DNA of 64,000 nt, from NCBI GenBank assembly GCA_964020105.1, contig OZ026535.1, positions 1,054,001 through 1,118,000 of the forward strand, in the 5' to 3' direction. How positions within the stretch are numbered: position 1 is the stretch's first letter; each line of letters starts with the position of its first letter. Shown piece by piece: positions 27,239 through 37,768 of the stretch. The notes below the pieces were generated by a model that was not told the DNA's origin, did no database searches, and saw only the letters and a list, made by a program, of their open reading frames with translations. A program made the translations under genes and the position numbers. Origin of the DNA: G964020105 sp964020105. Lineage in GTDB: Bacteria > Pseudomonadota > Alphaproteobacteria > WRAU01 > Hepatincolaceae.

Positions 27239-30200
27239 TTATTTTTTATTTGTATGATTATAAGGATTTAATGGTAATAAATTTATTGGGGTAGGCTTAA
27301 TTTTTACATAATTAATATTTAGATCTTGCGCTATATTAAATGTATAGGGAATTAGATCTTCTTTTCTTATAGAAGCTTGCTTATAACCAGGAAGTCTTCC
27401 TTCTACATGTATTACTGAATTGCTTTTTGCTTTGCTACCATAAACTCCCTTACTACTCTTTGGAAAATACACTGTCGGCACCAATACAAACTGCCCTCCT
27501 ATCTTCTGGTGTGTCCACCAGATTATTGGTCTCTCTAACTTTCCTATCTGCTCCTCTGTTAGCGGATAGCCAATTGTTAATCCCTGCTTCTCCATCTCTT
27601 TTATTCCTGCCTCTATTAAGCCCTCTAGTTGCTCTGTTCTGCTACCATACCCCTCACCAACTCTATCTCTTACCTGAGCCTCCACCACCCTTAGGTCAAC
27701 ATACCTATCACTGAAAAACTTACTTCCTCCCAGTCCTATATAATCTAAAAAATACTTTGAGCTCTTGAAATTATTCAAATCTCTGAAATATGAATTCCTA
27801 TCTATTCTATACTGATTTGTTCTATCTGCTGGATAAAATTTATTGCCTTCCAATATACTCTCTAACCTTGGCTTATTAATTATTGGATAAAATCTATTAC
27901 CTTCAAAGAAAAATTCTTTTCCATTGATGACCTGATAAAATTTATCACCCTCAGGCTTAGCCACCCCCTCTTCTACCCTTGGAAAGCTATTCTTACCATA
28001 TAGTATGTTATCTACAGCTCCACTAAAACCACTCTCTACTCTACCTAAGCTACTTCCTGAGCTACTGTAAGTAACTCCTCCTCTACTATCCCCACTATTA
28101 AAGCTCTCAGATGCATTGATACTAACATCTCCTGCTCCTAATATACTTGCATCATACACAACATTATTTACATACTCTATTTCTTTAGTTCTACTATTAT
28201 TACCCATTGGTTTATCTCTATATTCAACCACCCATTTACAATCACCCCAGGGATCACAATCATTATAATCACTGTTTTTATAAAACTGATCTTCTACATA
28301 TTGCTCTTTATATTTTGTCTTTAGCAATGTGTTATTGCTAAAAATAGTTGCATTTATATTTACTGCCTTACCAGAGCTAATTGCACTACTAGTATTTTCT
28401 ACCATATTTGCATTAATATTTATATTGCCTCCTGCTCTAATTTCTGCAGCTCTAGCTCCATAAACGTCGTAATCTATTACCTTTGTCTTTATAAGACGCA
28501 TAATATAGTGCTCAATCATATAATTTGTCCGATCTTCTTTCCAACGATTAATTTCTACATAGCTCTCTGTTTGCCACTCACCAATATATTCCTTAAATTC
28601 CCACCACGCAACAGTGTTCCTAAATGCTTTACTTTCAACCCTTATATCACCATGTAAAGATTCAATACTTGCAGAAATATTATAAATTCCCTCAGATTCA
28701 CCACCATCTCTGCTTGCAATCAAGATATTATCATTAGCAAATATCGCTCCCGAATTTAAGTAAGAATCCCTACTATTGCCAATCCTTTCTCCCCCTAAAT
28801 TGTGTAACTCTGATAAAGCAAAATTTATACTATTAGCTGCCACAAAACCACGATTGTATAATTTATCAGTATTAATATTTAAGATACCATTAGATGTTAA
28901 GTTAGATTTTGCCTGAACTATTATGTCTCCTGCAATATTCAAGCTTAAATCACCCTTTGCCCCAACAATAGTGTAAAGATTATTCTCTGCATAATAGTTA
29001 TTACCATTGCCTATCTTTAAACTATTGCCATCAATCTGCATTTTGCCTCCAGATATTAACCTAGCAGAAGCATCAACTGTTATATCTTTGGCTGCTATTG
29101 TAACTTGATTATCCGCTCCAACATTACTGCCTCTCCTTACTATAAAATTATTTGCTAAATTTAAAGATAATATATTGCCAGCATATAAACTTCCATAAAT
29201 ATCAACATAGTTACCAATAAAAATAATATCAGCTTTTGCATATAAAGTAGCTCCTTCGGCAATATTTAATCCATTTCCACCAATCTTTAGATCGCCCCCA
29301 GCACTTACTGAAGCTCCATTTTCAACATTGATGCCCTTAGCAGTTAATTTCATATTAGCAAAAGCACCAATTGCAGACCCACTTACTAAATTTACCTCTT
29401 CACTAATCTCTATATTAACCCCATCTAAGCCTGCACTATAGGTTTTTCCACCAAAATATAAGCTACTCCCTCTTAAAAACAAATCAGATCCACTGTAAAT
29501 ACTACTACCTTCTGTAATCTCAATTGCTCCTATTGCTTTTAGATTAACCTTGCCCTTAAAACTAATATCACTTTTCATATGTATATTGCTTGAATCTATT
29601 ACTAAATCACCATCTCCTGCCATTAAGCCGTCTATCTTCGCTTCGCTGTAACTTATATGAGCTCCGCTGCCTGCATAAGCTGAGCCTAACATCTCTAATT
29701 TAGTACCTCTAAGTATTAAAGCATTATTCGCTTTAATAGTTGTACTATCACCTACTATTAAATCATTTGCTATTATGTTAATATCTTTATTACTGCTGAT
29801 TTGACCCTTATCTTCAATCTGTAATTTGTTACTTGTAATTGCTACTCCATTGCCCTTTACATTACCGCTACCATTAATATTGATACTCTCAGCAACAATA
29901 TTGATAATCCCTTCTCCCCATAATTTTGACGTTAGATCGAAATTACTTCGCAGAAGCAAATCAATCTTACCTGTTGCATTAAAATCACCATGTAATCTGA
30001 CGCTTCCAGATCTCACTATATTGCTTATGCCTCCATATACCTTAGCTTCTCTTCCTACCAAAACATTTGTAGCTTCTATCACAATTTTATCCTTTACATT
30101 AATCTCTCCACCTTCAATATTTAAACTCCCTGTTTTAATTTCTATACTACCTCCTGTAATGCTCCCTTTAGAAAATAAACTATCTTGCAATATTAATTTA

Positions 30201-32236
30201 CTCTCTCCAACTGAATATATATCTCCATAACTATTAAGTCTCTCTCCCTGGATATCTAATCCTCCATTTGCCCTTAGCGTGCTACCTGCTCCTGCAAAAA
30301 TATCCTTAGCTTCAACTTTTATATACCCAACTCCACTTATCTTACTATCCTCATGAATATTAAATATCTCCGTTGCAATTAATATATCCTTCTTCCCTCC
30401 TATTTCAGCAGATAGATCAATCTTATCTCTAAATTTTATTCCTATGTTACCTTCAGCATAAATTCTACTACCATGTGCATTAAAATCTTTACCCTCTACA
30501 AATACCCTATCTCCTCCATAGAATTTGCTATCTTTTACTACTATAGCACTACCTTTGATTTGTAAATCTTTTTGAGAATTTAATTCGCTGCCAGAAATGA
30601 TATCCACCTTACTTCCCAACAAACTTATACCCCCATCACTAGTTAATTTACCTGCAAAAATAATTTTATTTTTGCTCATAATGCTAGTATCTCCAATACT
30701 ATAAAAATTACCTGCAAAATTTAAAAAATTCCCTCTGATATCAAAATCTGATCTACTATAAATACTACTGTTATTAATATCTATATCCCCTCCAACAACT
30801 CTAACATTACCCTTAGAGTTTATCTCTGTAGCACGAAGGTTAATAATATTACTTGTAATTTCCATATCACCAACACTGCTGATCCTACCTCCTACATCAA
30901 GTTTATCAACACTATCTATAACTATCTGCCCTCCACTAACAATGCTTCCCAATAAGTTAGCACTCTTACTTTTAATCCTAATACTCTCCTCTGCCTTAAC
31001 TTTACTACTAACTCCCACCGCCACATTTAATGCTTCCAGTAACACTTTTTTGCTAGATAGTTCCTCTATCCCATTAATATTTAACTCCCTGGTATTAATC
31101 TGTAAATCAGATTGAGACCTTATATTCCCTCCCTCTAACATCAAGTTCTGAGAGCCAATAATCACACTATTACCGCTTATATTTCCAGCACTTTTAATGC
31201 TGGTTTTTGCCTCAAGAGAAACCACCCCTCTCCCTATTAATTCGGCCTGTGTACTTATATCTACCGATTTCCCCTTGATACTTAACTCTACCTTACTATC
31301 CACATTTTTATGAATTGACAAATTGCCCTCAGCATCAACACTTATCTTTCCCCCCTGACTCACCATGTTGAAATCTACTTTAACCCCTATATTCTCACCA
31401 CTGGATACTAAAGTAATTGCATTACCATATATACCTCCAAACTCACTACTACTTATTGCGTAACCTATATCAGTATCTTCACTGCTACTATAAACTCCAC
31501 CACCCAAATCAAATGTCTGCTTGCCAAGGCTAACTTCAATATCTTTAGCTCTTATCTCTCCATATAACTTCAGCTGCTTAGCGATTATTGATAATCTATT
31601 ACCTTGCAAAGCATTTAATCCTCCTCTACCTATCTCAACAGCTCCCTGCTGAACATGTAACCCACTAAATGCCCCATTCTCTCCAAAATTTACCTTACCA
31701 GTACTTAATGTCGCATTATTAACATTAAGAAATCCACAACCATCACACACTATCCCATTAGTATTAGCAATAATAACGTCTGCTCTTTTCCCTGCCACCT
31801 CTATATAACCATACAACTCACTTTTCTTACTTTTAACTTCATTAAGTATAAGCTTGGCTTCTTTATTAGGCTCTAAATTATTATTCCCTAATATCCAACC
31901 TGCAAGCTTAGTATCAACTAACGTGTGCGAATTATTTAATATTGCACCCTCTTTCCCAACGTCAAAATTCTCATATTGATTATAAGAAACTCCATTTTCA
32001 TCAACTCTGGCTATATTAACTACCTCTATAGAATTATTACTTCTTATAACATTTGTTCCTCCCTCCCTATACACTGTTGCAATATTAATAGACCCATATA
32101 ATGGAGCTATTGTTTCCAACATCAAAAAACCATACATTCCCAAGATCAAAAAAGTCCTTTTTATAAATAAAAACACTCTACCTCCACCAACTTTATATTT
32201 GCTATCTTTTATTATGTTTGTTTGAAGCTTGCTCAT
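27239..32236 (-). CDS. Two-partner-secretion exoprotein, filamentous hemagglutinin/CdiA-like, lacking the distal region
   Basis: A 1665-residue secreted TpsA protein. An extended signal peptide (basic, then a hydrophobic stretch ending about residue 48) leads into the TPS secretion domain with NTNGIVCDGCGF and NNATLSTG. The middle about 1,100 residues are beta-helix repeats of near 20 residues, rich in Gly, Ser and Ile with motifs like ISSxGDxxI. From about 1,370 come aromatic and Cys-containing segments, repeated EGxKFY units, and a CdiA-like block (LDYIGLGGSKFFSDRYVDL...LVPTVYFP). It stops soon after. The second hemagglutinin region and toxin domain of a complete CdiA are absent. AGGAG precedes the ATG; the transporter gene is 36 nt upstream. 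Confidence 0.88.
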   Translation of the reverse strand: MSKLQTNIIKDSKYKVGGGRVFLFIKRTFLILGMYGFLMLETIAPLYGSINIATVYREGGTNVIRSNNSIEVVNIARVDENGVSYNQYENFDVGKEGAILNNSHTLVDTKLAGWILGNNNLEPNKEAKLILNEVKSKKSELYGYIEVAGKRADVIIANTNGIVCDGCGFLNVNNATLSTGKVNFGENGAFSGLHVQQGAVEIGRGGLNALQGNRLSIIAKQLKLYGEIRAKDIEVSLGKQTFDLGGGVYSSSEDTDIGYAISSSEFGGIYGNAITLVSSGENIGVKVDFNMVSQGGKISVDAEGNLSIHKNVDSKVELSIKGKSVDISTQAELIGRGVVSLEAKTSIKSAGNISGNSVIIGSQNLMLEGGNIRSQSDLQINTRELNINGIEELSSKKVLLEALNVAVGVSSKVKAEESIRIKSKSANLLGSIVSGGQIVIDSVDKLDVGGRISSVGDMEITSNIINLRATEINSKGNVRVVGGDIDINNSSIYSRSDFDIRGNFLNFAGNFYSIGDTSIMSKNKIIFAGKLTSDGGISLLGSKVDIISGSELNSQKDLQIKGSAIVVKDSKFYGGDRVFVEGKDFNAHGSRIYAEGNIGIKFRDKIDLSAEIGGKKDILIATEIFNIHEDSKISGVGYIKVEAKDIFAGAGSTLRANGGLDIQGERLNSYGDIYSVGESKLILQDSLFSKGSITGGSIEIKTGSLNIEGGEINVKDKIVIEATNVLVGREAKVYGGISNIVRSGSVRLHGDFNATGKIDLLLRSNFDLTSKLWGEGIINIVAESININGSGNVKGNGVAITSNKLQIEDKGQISSNKDINIIANDLIVGDSTTIKANNALILRGTKLEMLGSAYAGSGAHISYSEAKIDGLMAGDGDLVIDSSNIHMKSDISFKGKVNLKAIGAIEITEGSSIYSGSDLFLRGSSLYFGGKTYSAGLDGVNIEISEEVNLVSGSAIGAFANMKLTAKGINVENGASVSAGGDLKIGGNGLNIAEGATLYAKADIIFIGNYVDIYGSLYAGNILSLNLANNFIVRRGSNVGADNQVTIAAKDITVDASARLISGGKMQIDGNSLKIGNGNNYYAENNLYTIVGAKGDLSLNIAGDIIVQAKSNLTSNGILNINTDKLYNRGFVAANSINFALSELHNLGGERIGNSRDSYLNSGAIFANDNILIASRDGGESEGIYNISASIESLHGDIRVESKAFRNTVAWWEFKEYIGEWQTESYVEINRWKEDRTNYMIEHYIMRLIKTKVIDYDVYGARAAEIRAGGNININANMVENTSSAISSGKAVNINATIFSNNTLLKTKYKEQYVEDQFYKNSDYNDCDPWGDCKWVVEYRDKPMGNNSRTKEIEYVNNVVYDASILGAGDVSINASESFNSGDSRGGVTYSSSGSSLGRVESGFSGAVDNILYGKNSFPRVEEGVAKPEGDKFYQVINGKEFFFEGNRFYPIINKPRLESILEGNKFYPADRTNQYRIDRNSYFRDLNNFKSSKYFLDYIGLGGSKFFSDRYVDLRVVEAQVRDRVGEGYGSRTEQLEGLIEAGIKEMEKQGLTIGYPLTEEQIGKLERPIIWWTHQKIGGQFVLVPTVYFPKSSKGVYGSKAKSNSVIHVEGRLPGYKQASIRKEDLIPYTFNIAQDLNINYVKIKPTPINLLPLNPYNHTNKK

Positions 32237-32271
32237 AACTATTTTGACTCCTAGTAAGTTATAATATTTGT

Positions 32272-34014
32272 TTAAATCAATCCAATGCTTATTTTTGCTC
32301 TAAATACCTCATGTCCTTTGGGAGAAAAAGGTATCCTAGTAATAGGTCTACCATACCCAATTGACGTGGATATTCTTCCTTGAGTATTAAGCTCAGCGTA
32401 CCAAGAATAAAGAGGATGACCCTTATGATTAAGCAAATGAAAGCTATTCTCATTAATCGATGCACCAATATCTATGGCAGTAACAAGGTTGATCTTACTT
32501 AACCAGCTATTTTGAAACTCTACTAATTTTATGGATAGCTCATTTTGATTAACAAATCCACTTGCAGAGTTAGAAGATATTCCATCATACCCCCTAACCC
32601 CTTCAGAGCTAATTACCACAAAATCATTGATTGAATAAAGTGTATCTTTAGAATACTGTATCTTTAATCTGTTTATATAATTAAAGCGACTTGAAAGTAT
32701 TACTGTTGTATACCAATTTAGTTTTACTAAATCAAATAAATTTTGTGGCACACTCTGTTTATTTTTACCTTGCTTATCTTCACCAAATAATGGTTGTCCA
32801 TGCATGTAAGATAAATTACCATAAAGATTTACTCTCTTAGAAAAATATTGATACTCAACTCCTAAATCTGCATAATATAAATCATAACTAGACTGCTTAA
32901 GTAACAAATCATCTAGGTAATTTTTAGTATGATAATAATTAGCCTTTGTCCTTACTTTAAATAAATTATATTGATCCCTATACATAACTTTGCTAACTCC
33001 CAAATAGTTCATAGTTGTAAAACCTCTACTTATGTAATGGCTGTAAAGAGTTTTAACAATTCTTCTATTAGCGTCATTATTATTACTAAAAGTAATATTC
33101 CAAGAGCTTATAGGAATGGCATATGTTAGTCCTAGTGAGCCAGATCTAATATCATTTGTTCCTTTAAAATCATAGCTGGCAGATAGATTCAAAGTATCAT
33201 TTGCCACAACATCAGCAATATTAATATTTAAAGTATTACGGTACTGTTGAGATGGCTGTGATGCCTTATTTATTGTATTATAATCTGTATTAACTCCCAG
33301 TGAAAAACCAAATATCTTCCCCTTTTCTGCCTTTAGTTCCAATATGGAGTATCCACTTGTTGTCCCAGGCTTTAAATCCATGACCACCTTGTACTTACCT
33401 GAAGAGTTAATATTTTCCAAAGCCTGTTCTAATTTTCTCATATTAACTGCCTTACCAACCATACTGCCAAATGCTAGCTTAACCGCCATATTAGAGAAAA
33501 TATTTTTATCAAAATTTATATCCTCTAAAATACCCTCCTTGATAACAACAGTTAAAAATCCATTTTTTAACTGTTGTTCTGGTAAATAAGGTATAGCTAG
33601 AATATAACCTTTAGAATGATATAACTTAATAATATCCTCAAGCAATCCAGCCATTGCTACTTCCATAGTTATGCATTTATTTAAATACTTATTTGTTATC
33701 TTAGCTAAAGCATTGGAGGATATAGAGTTATTACCTTGAACATAGATACTATTGAAATAATAACATTCTGCAACGCCATCATACTGAGCTCTCTCTTCCT
33801 TAGCGACAGCAGAATATGTTGATCCCCCTTTGAATTTTTTTATTCCTTCTATTTCATTTTTTTGTTGTTGTATATTTCTATCAAGGGTGAATTCTTTTTG
33901 AATATTTATAGCATTTTCTATGTCATTAGCTTGGTAATCAGCATAGGATCCCGTAAGGGATAAGAGTATAATTAAATGGGCATATATACATATATAGACT
34001 ATAAAATTCACCAT
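32272..34014 (-). CDS. Two-partner-secretion outer-membrane transporter, FhaC/ShlB/CdiB family
   Basis: A TpsB protein of 580 residues that should export the exoprotein encoded next to it. It has a signal peptide (ending about residue 25, SYADYQ), an N-terminal plug-helix region with the usual Q-rich stretch (NIQQQKNEIEG), POTRA domains (CYYFNSIYVQGNNSIS, LYHSKGYILAIPYLPEQ) and a C-terminal 16-strand-type barrel. It ends FRAKISIGLI. The AGGA at 7 nt fixes the start. It is the first gene of the locus. Confidence 0.9.
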   Translation of the reverse strand: MVNFIVYICIYAHLIILLSLTGSYADYQANDIENAINIQKEFTLDRNIQQQKNEIEGIKKFKGGSTYSAVAKEERAQYDGVAECYYFNSIYVQGNNSISSNALAKITNKYLNKCITMEVAMAGLLEDIIKLYHSKGYILAIPYLPEQQLKNGFLTVVIKEGILEDINFDKNIFSNMAVKLAFGSMVGKAVNMRKLEQALENINSSGKYKVVMDLKPGTTSGYSILELKAEKGKIFGFSLGVNTDYNTINKASQPSQQYRNTLNINIADVVANDTLNLSASYDFKGTNDIRSGSLGLTYAIPISSWNITFSNNNDANRRIVKTLYSHYISRGFTTMNYLGVSKVMYRDQYNLFKVRTKANYYHTKNYLDDLLLKQSSYDLYYADLGVEYQYFSKRVNLYGNLSYMHGQPLFGEDKQGKNKQSVPQNLFDLVKLNWYTTVILSSRFNYINRLKIQYSKDTLYSINDFVVISSEGVRGYDGISSNSASGFVNQNELSIKLVEFQNSWLSKINLVTAIDIGASINENSFHLLNHKGHPLYSWYAELNTQGRISTSIGYGRPITRIPFSPKGHEVFRAKISIGLI

Positions 34015-34371
34015 TGAATTATCCTATTAATGTAGATTAATTTTACAAACAACCACCGGATGCAGAATGCAGAAAATTCTACAATAATCAAGAACTTAAG
34101 GTAAGGTTTTTGTTAAAAAATATACTCTTCAAAATAACCTATCTGAATAATTTATACAATAATAGATTTCAAGCATAAGTTTTTTATATGATTTTATTTA
34201 GATTGCAGACATATATGAAAAATATACAATAGTAGCATTTGTGGTATTTTGTCTAAAGATAATAGAATCTGATTTATTTTATTATTTTATGTTTTTAATA
34301 ATATGATTTGTTGCATTCTATATATTAGGAATAAATCACTATTAAATTTAATAAGATGTTTACTAAGTTAA
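34015..34371. other. Intergenic stretch upstream of the two-partner-secretion operon
   Basis: About 360 bp, very AT-rich, no reading frame of note. It should hold the minus-strand promoter of the fhaC-like gene. The best candidate I find (TTACCT, 17 bp, TAGAAT near 34050-34080) has a poor -35, so I do not mark it as a site. Confidence 0.5.
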
Positions 34372-34390
34372 AGCCCCTAGAAGTGGGGCT
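34372..34390 (-). terminator. Terminator of the cytochrome bd operon
   Basis: A 6-bp GC-rich stem (AGCCCC with GGGGCT), a 7-nt loop and TTTAA on the minus strand, 30 nt after the ybgE stop. The T run is short but the position fits. Confidence 0.55.
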
Positions 34391-34419
34391 AAAATATACA
34401 ATAAACTAATACCTACTAG

Positions 34420-34680
34420 TTATCTGAACATACAATACAATAGAAACATCATAACAAGTGAGGTGAATATTGGATTAGTTATAAAACGCCAAAATTTACT
34501 ATATGGAACAAATCCTATGCCATTAACAAAAGCCAGGCAAGCTGTCATAATTGTAAAAGACATAAAACCATAACGTGAAGTGCCAACAATTTTTTTAAAA
34601 GCATAAGGATACGCCAAAATTAGAATTACTAAAGATGCAAATGTTAATAAGCTTATTAACCTACCGAACTTTTTCAGCAT
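34420..34680 (-). CDS. ybgE: Cyd operon protein YbgE
   Basis: An 86-residue inner-membrane protein with three hydrophobic segments. The stretch VNGIGFVPYSKFWRFI matches the family pattern (H/N-G-[IV]-GF-x-P) in cyd-operon YbgE proteins. The role is not settled in the family; it is linked to cytochrome bd. The ATG lies 1 nt after the cydX-like stop, so translation is coupled. Confidence 0.8.
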   Translation of the reverse strand: MLKKFGRLISLLTFASLVILILAYPYAFKKIVGTSRYGFMSFTIMTACLAFVNGIGFVPYSKFWRFITNPIFTSLVMMFLLYCMFR

Positions 34681-34681
34681 T

Positions 34682-34774
34682 TTATTTACTTTGTTTTTTT
34701 TCTAATTTTACTGCATATCTTATACATACGATGGTACAAACAATCATAAAAACCACCCATATTACGTAAGTCAT
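34682..34774 (-). CDS. cydX: CydX-like small subunit of cytochrome bd oxidase
   Basis: A 30-residue protein: MTYVIWVVFMIVC, one transmembrane helix, then IRYAVKLEKKQSK. It has a good ribosome site (GGGAG, 7 nt) and fills the gap between cydB and ybgE exactly where CydX (YbgT) is encoded in proteobacteria. CydX is a single-helix subunit that stabilises the heme centre of bd oxidase. Identity is from size, topology and place; the sequence is too short for a firm match. Confidence 0.7.
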   Translation of the reverse strand: MTYVIWVVFMIVCTIVCIRYAVKLEKKQSK

Positions 34775-34801
34775 TTTTTATCTCCCAACCACTATTAAAC
34801 A

Positions 34802-35944
34802 TTAGTACTTTTCTTCAAGAGTATCTTCTGTGATTTTACCTTTTAACACCTTAAACACCCAAGAAGTATATATTATTACCATTGGCATAAATATTATGGT
34901 TGCAATCAACATTACCTTTAAAGTAAGGGCAGAAGAAGAAGAATCCCATACAGTTAAGCTACTATTTAAATCAATTGAAGAAGGCAAAATAAAAGGAAAC
35001 ATCACCAACCCAGCTGTTGAAACCACTCCCAAAATCGCTATACTACTACTAATAAAAGCTAATCCCATCTTATTTATTGATACCAATTTAAATGTTACTA
35101 ATACACCTAAAAAAACAAATACTGGAGCAATCAGTGTTAAAGGCATAGTGCTGAAATTATGAAACCATCCCCCTAAAAGCTGAACAACTTGCTTGTTAAA
35201 TGGATATGAAGGCCCATTTGTAATAACTACAGATGTAATTACATACCCCTTAATAACAAAAGCTGTCATTATGCCACCTATACTATAAGATAGTAAAAGC
35301 AATACTCCAGCTATTTTAACTATGTTTTTTGCTCTCTTAGCAATTATTCCTTCAGTTTTTAGGGCGGCATAAACTGATCCGTGCATTATCAACATACATA
35401 AACTAACAAATCCACACAAAAGTGCAAAAGGATTAAATAAATCAAAAAAAGTTCCATGATAAGACATGGATAAATCATAAGAATCTATTTTAAATGGTAA
35501 TCCAAGCATAACATTACCAATAGCTAACCCACACAAAATTGATGGCAATATGCCACTTACAAAATGCATCCAACTCCAAAACCCTTTCCAAGTTTTATTT
35601 TCGTACTTACTTCTGAAAGTAAAAGCAACTGGTCTTACGATAAGAGCAAAAAGTAATAAAAACATAGGAATATACATACCAGAAAAACTAACCGCATAAA
35701 CTGCCGGCCACGCTGCAAAAATTGCTCCTCCTCCCAATATTAACCACACCTGATTCCCTTCCCAATAAGGCTCAATTGTATTAATTAATATCTTTTTCTC
35801 CATTTCTGTTTTGGCAATGAATTGTAAAAGAGTAGCAACTCCCAAATCAAAGCCATCCATTATAGCGTAGCCAACTAACAAAACTCCAAGCAACAACCAC
35901 CAAATTACCCTTAAAACCTCATATTCAAATAACATTGATAACAT
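34802..35944 (-). CDS. cydB: Cytochrome bd ubiquinol oxidase subunit II
   Basis: An integral membrane protein of 380 residues. It has the family start (WWLLLGVLLVGYAIMDGFDLG), and the block EPYWEGNQVWLILGGGAIFAAWP is diagnostic. Multiple membrane helices run to the end. The ATG at 35944 has GGAG 6 nt upstream; an in-frame TTG that overlaps this GGAG is rejected. Confidence 0.97.
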   Translation of the reverse strand: MLSMLFEYEVLRVIWWLLLGVLLVGYAIMDGFDLGVATLLQFIAKTEMEKKILINTIEPYWEGNQVWLILGGGAIFAAWPAVYAVSFSGMYIPMFLLLFALIVRPVAFTFRSKYENKTWKGFWSWMHFVSGILPSILCGLAIGNVMLGLPFKIDSYDLSMSYHGTFFDLFNPFALLCGFVSLCMLIMHGSVYAALKTEGIIAKRAKNIVKIAGVLLLLSYSIGGIMTAFVIKGYVITSVVITNGPSYPFNKQVVQLLGGWFHNFSTMPLTLIAPVFVFLGVLVTFKLVSINKMGLAFISSSIAILGVVSTAGLVMFPFILPSSIDLNSSLTVWDSSSSALTLKVMLIATIIFMPMVIIYTSWVFKVLKGKITEDTLEEKY

Positions 35945-35978
35945 ATCAATCTCCAAAAAATTTATTAATTCACATATT

Positions 35979-37496
35979 TTAATCTATGTTTTTATTTTCA
36001 GGCCCCTTTCTAATCTGCCTTATCATTAGTATGCCATCCACCATAACCAATATGGAATAAATTATAAAAAATCCTGCTAAACTAGACATAACTGAGCTGG
36101 CTGAAAGTTTAGATGCTGCTTTAAATGTAGGTAATATATCCTGTATAACCCAAGGCTGTCTACCATATTCGGCAACAAACCAGCCAGTGAAAATTGCAAC
36201 CCATGGTAATGGTAATATAAGCACAGATACAATTTGCATCAGTTTGCTTTTAACAAATGTATCACGTCTGCACATGAAAAATACTATTATAAAATAAAAT
36301 AGAAAAAGAACTCCTAACCCAACCATTATCCTAAATCCAAAAAATAAAGGTGCTACTTTAGGTACACTATTTAAGGCCGCAAATTTAATTTGAGCATCGG
36401 TAGCCTTACTAATATCTGTCATATTTCTAAATAAAAGCAAAGCATACCCAAGATCTTTAACATGCTTATTAAACAGCTCTTTCGCTTTAAGGTTATTACG
36501 ATCACTCTTATAAGCATTAAGGGCGTTATGCGCAATTAAACCACTTCTAATACGACCCTCGTTGATACTAATAACTTCCTTTACTCCCTTAACCTCTCCC
36601 TGATTTACTATCCCCAATACTTTAGGAATCTTTACTTCATAATAATTTTTCATATCTTGTTGTGATGGAATAGCAAATAATACAAAATCAGCAGGATATG
36701 GATCTGTTTCCCATTTGGCTTCTATGGCTGCCATTTTAGATGGCTGTATCTTATTAATTAGTTTACCTTGTAAATCACCCATTACAGCTGTTAGTATTGT
36801 TGATAATATTCCTATAATCGATGCAACCATAACACTTCTTCTAGCAAACTCAATATTTCTACCCCTAAGTAAATAATAACTTGAAATAGCTAAAATAAAC
36901 ACAGCTCCTAAAATATAGGACGCTGTTAATGTATGCAAAAATCTATACTGCGCTGCTGGATTGAAAACTAAAACCCAAAAATCGTTCATCTCCATACGCA
37001 TTGTATCTATATTGAAATACGATCCTACAGGATTTTGCATCCAACCATTAGCTATTAATATCCACAAACCAGAAAAATTTGACCCTAAAAATACCAACCA
37101 AGTTACCACTGCGTGCTGCACTTTTGTTAGCTTAGTCCACCCAAAAAAGAATAGTCCCACAAATGTGGCCTCTAAAAAAAACGCCATCAACCCTTCTATG
37201 GCAAGTGGTGCACCAAAAACGTCCCCAACGTAATGGGCATAATATGACCAATTAGTTCCAAACTGAAATTCCATAGGAATACCTGTGGCTACTCCCATTG
37301 CAAAATTAATTGCAAACAAAACCCCCCAAAACTTTACCATATCCTTGTAAATTTCTTTACCTGTTTTTACATATATGGTTTCCATTATTGCCATAGCAAA
37401 ACTAACACCTATCGTAATTGGAACAAATATAAAATGTATCCCTATTGTATAGGCAAACTGTATTCTCGATAATTCAACATTGTCTAAGCCAAACAC
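35979..37496 (-). CDS. cydA: Cytochrome bd ubiquinol oxidase subunit I
   Basis: The heme-carrying subunit of cytochrome bd, 505 residues. The heme b595 ligand His21 lies in the N-terminal block (ELSRIQFAYTIGIHF), the Q-loop region with the ubiquinol site lies in the middle, and EYGRQPWVIQ is the family signature near the C-terminus. A GTG start has AGGAG 6 nt upstream. The enzyme has high oxygen affinity and suits a host-cell niche. Confidence 0.97.
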   Translation of the reverse strand: MFGLDNVELSRIQFAYTIGIHFIFVPITIGVSFAMAIMETIYVKTGKEIYKDMVKFWGVLFAINFAMGVATGIPMEFQFGTNWSYYAHYVGDVFGAPLAIEGLMAFFLEATFVGLFFFGWTKLTKVQHAVVTWLVFLGSNFSGLWILIANGWMQNPVGSYFNIDTMRMEMNDFWVLVFNPAAQYRFLHTLTASYILGAVFILAISSYYLLRGRNIEFARRSVMVASIIGILSTILTAVMGDLQGKLINKIQPSKMAAIEAKWETDPYPADFVLFAIPSQQDMKNYYEVKIPKVLGIVNQGEVKGVKEVISINEGRIRSGLIAHNALNAYKSDRNNLKAKELFNKHVKDLGYALLLFRNMTDISKATDAQIKFAALNSVPKVAPLFFGFRIMVGLGVLFLFYFIIVFFMCRRDTFVKSKLMQIVSVLILPLPWVAIFTGWFVAEYGRQPWVIQDILPTFKAASKLSASSVMSSLAGFFIIYSILVMVDGILMIRQIRKGPENKNID

Positions 37497-37547
37497 CCCT
37501 GTCTCCTGATTCTTTATTTTTTAATATAAAATAGATGATGATTATTG

Positions 37548-37718
37548 CTATTTACCGCCAAACACGTCCTCATATATAATTTCCGGATTAGGTTTAGTTC
37601 TATGTGAAGGCGAAAAATATAAAAAAAATAGTATGGTGAAACCAATTACTTTTACTAGTATAATCAGAAACAAGTTTCTGACAAGCTTAATGGAAAATAT
37701 TGATTTGCCCCTCTCCAT
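37548..37718 (-). CDS. cydP: Small cytochrome oxidase protein, CydP-like
   Basis: A 56-residue protein with one transmembrane helix (LFLIILVKVIGFTILFFLY) followed by FSPSHRTKP and a short acidic tail. The S-P-x-H-R turn after the helix resembles CydP, a small subunit of some bd oxidases. The ATG at 37718 has GAGG 5 nt upstream, better than the ATG four codons earlier. It is the first gene of the cyd operon. Confidence 0.65.
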   Translation of the reverse strand: MERGKSIFSIKLVRNLFLIILVKVIGFTILFFLYFSPSHRTKPNPEIIYEDVFGGK

Positions 37719-37768
37719 TATATACCTCATTTTGCTATAACTTAAGTATCTTTTGTAAGGAATTAGTC

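Noticed and set aside
27427..30230. Open plus-strand frames inside the exoprotein gene
   Set aside because: They are antisense to a repetitive, biased sequence, which leaves long open frames by chance. Products are Leu/Pro-rich without domains.
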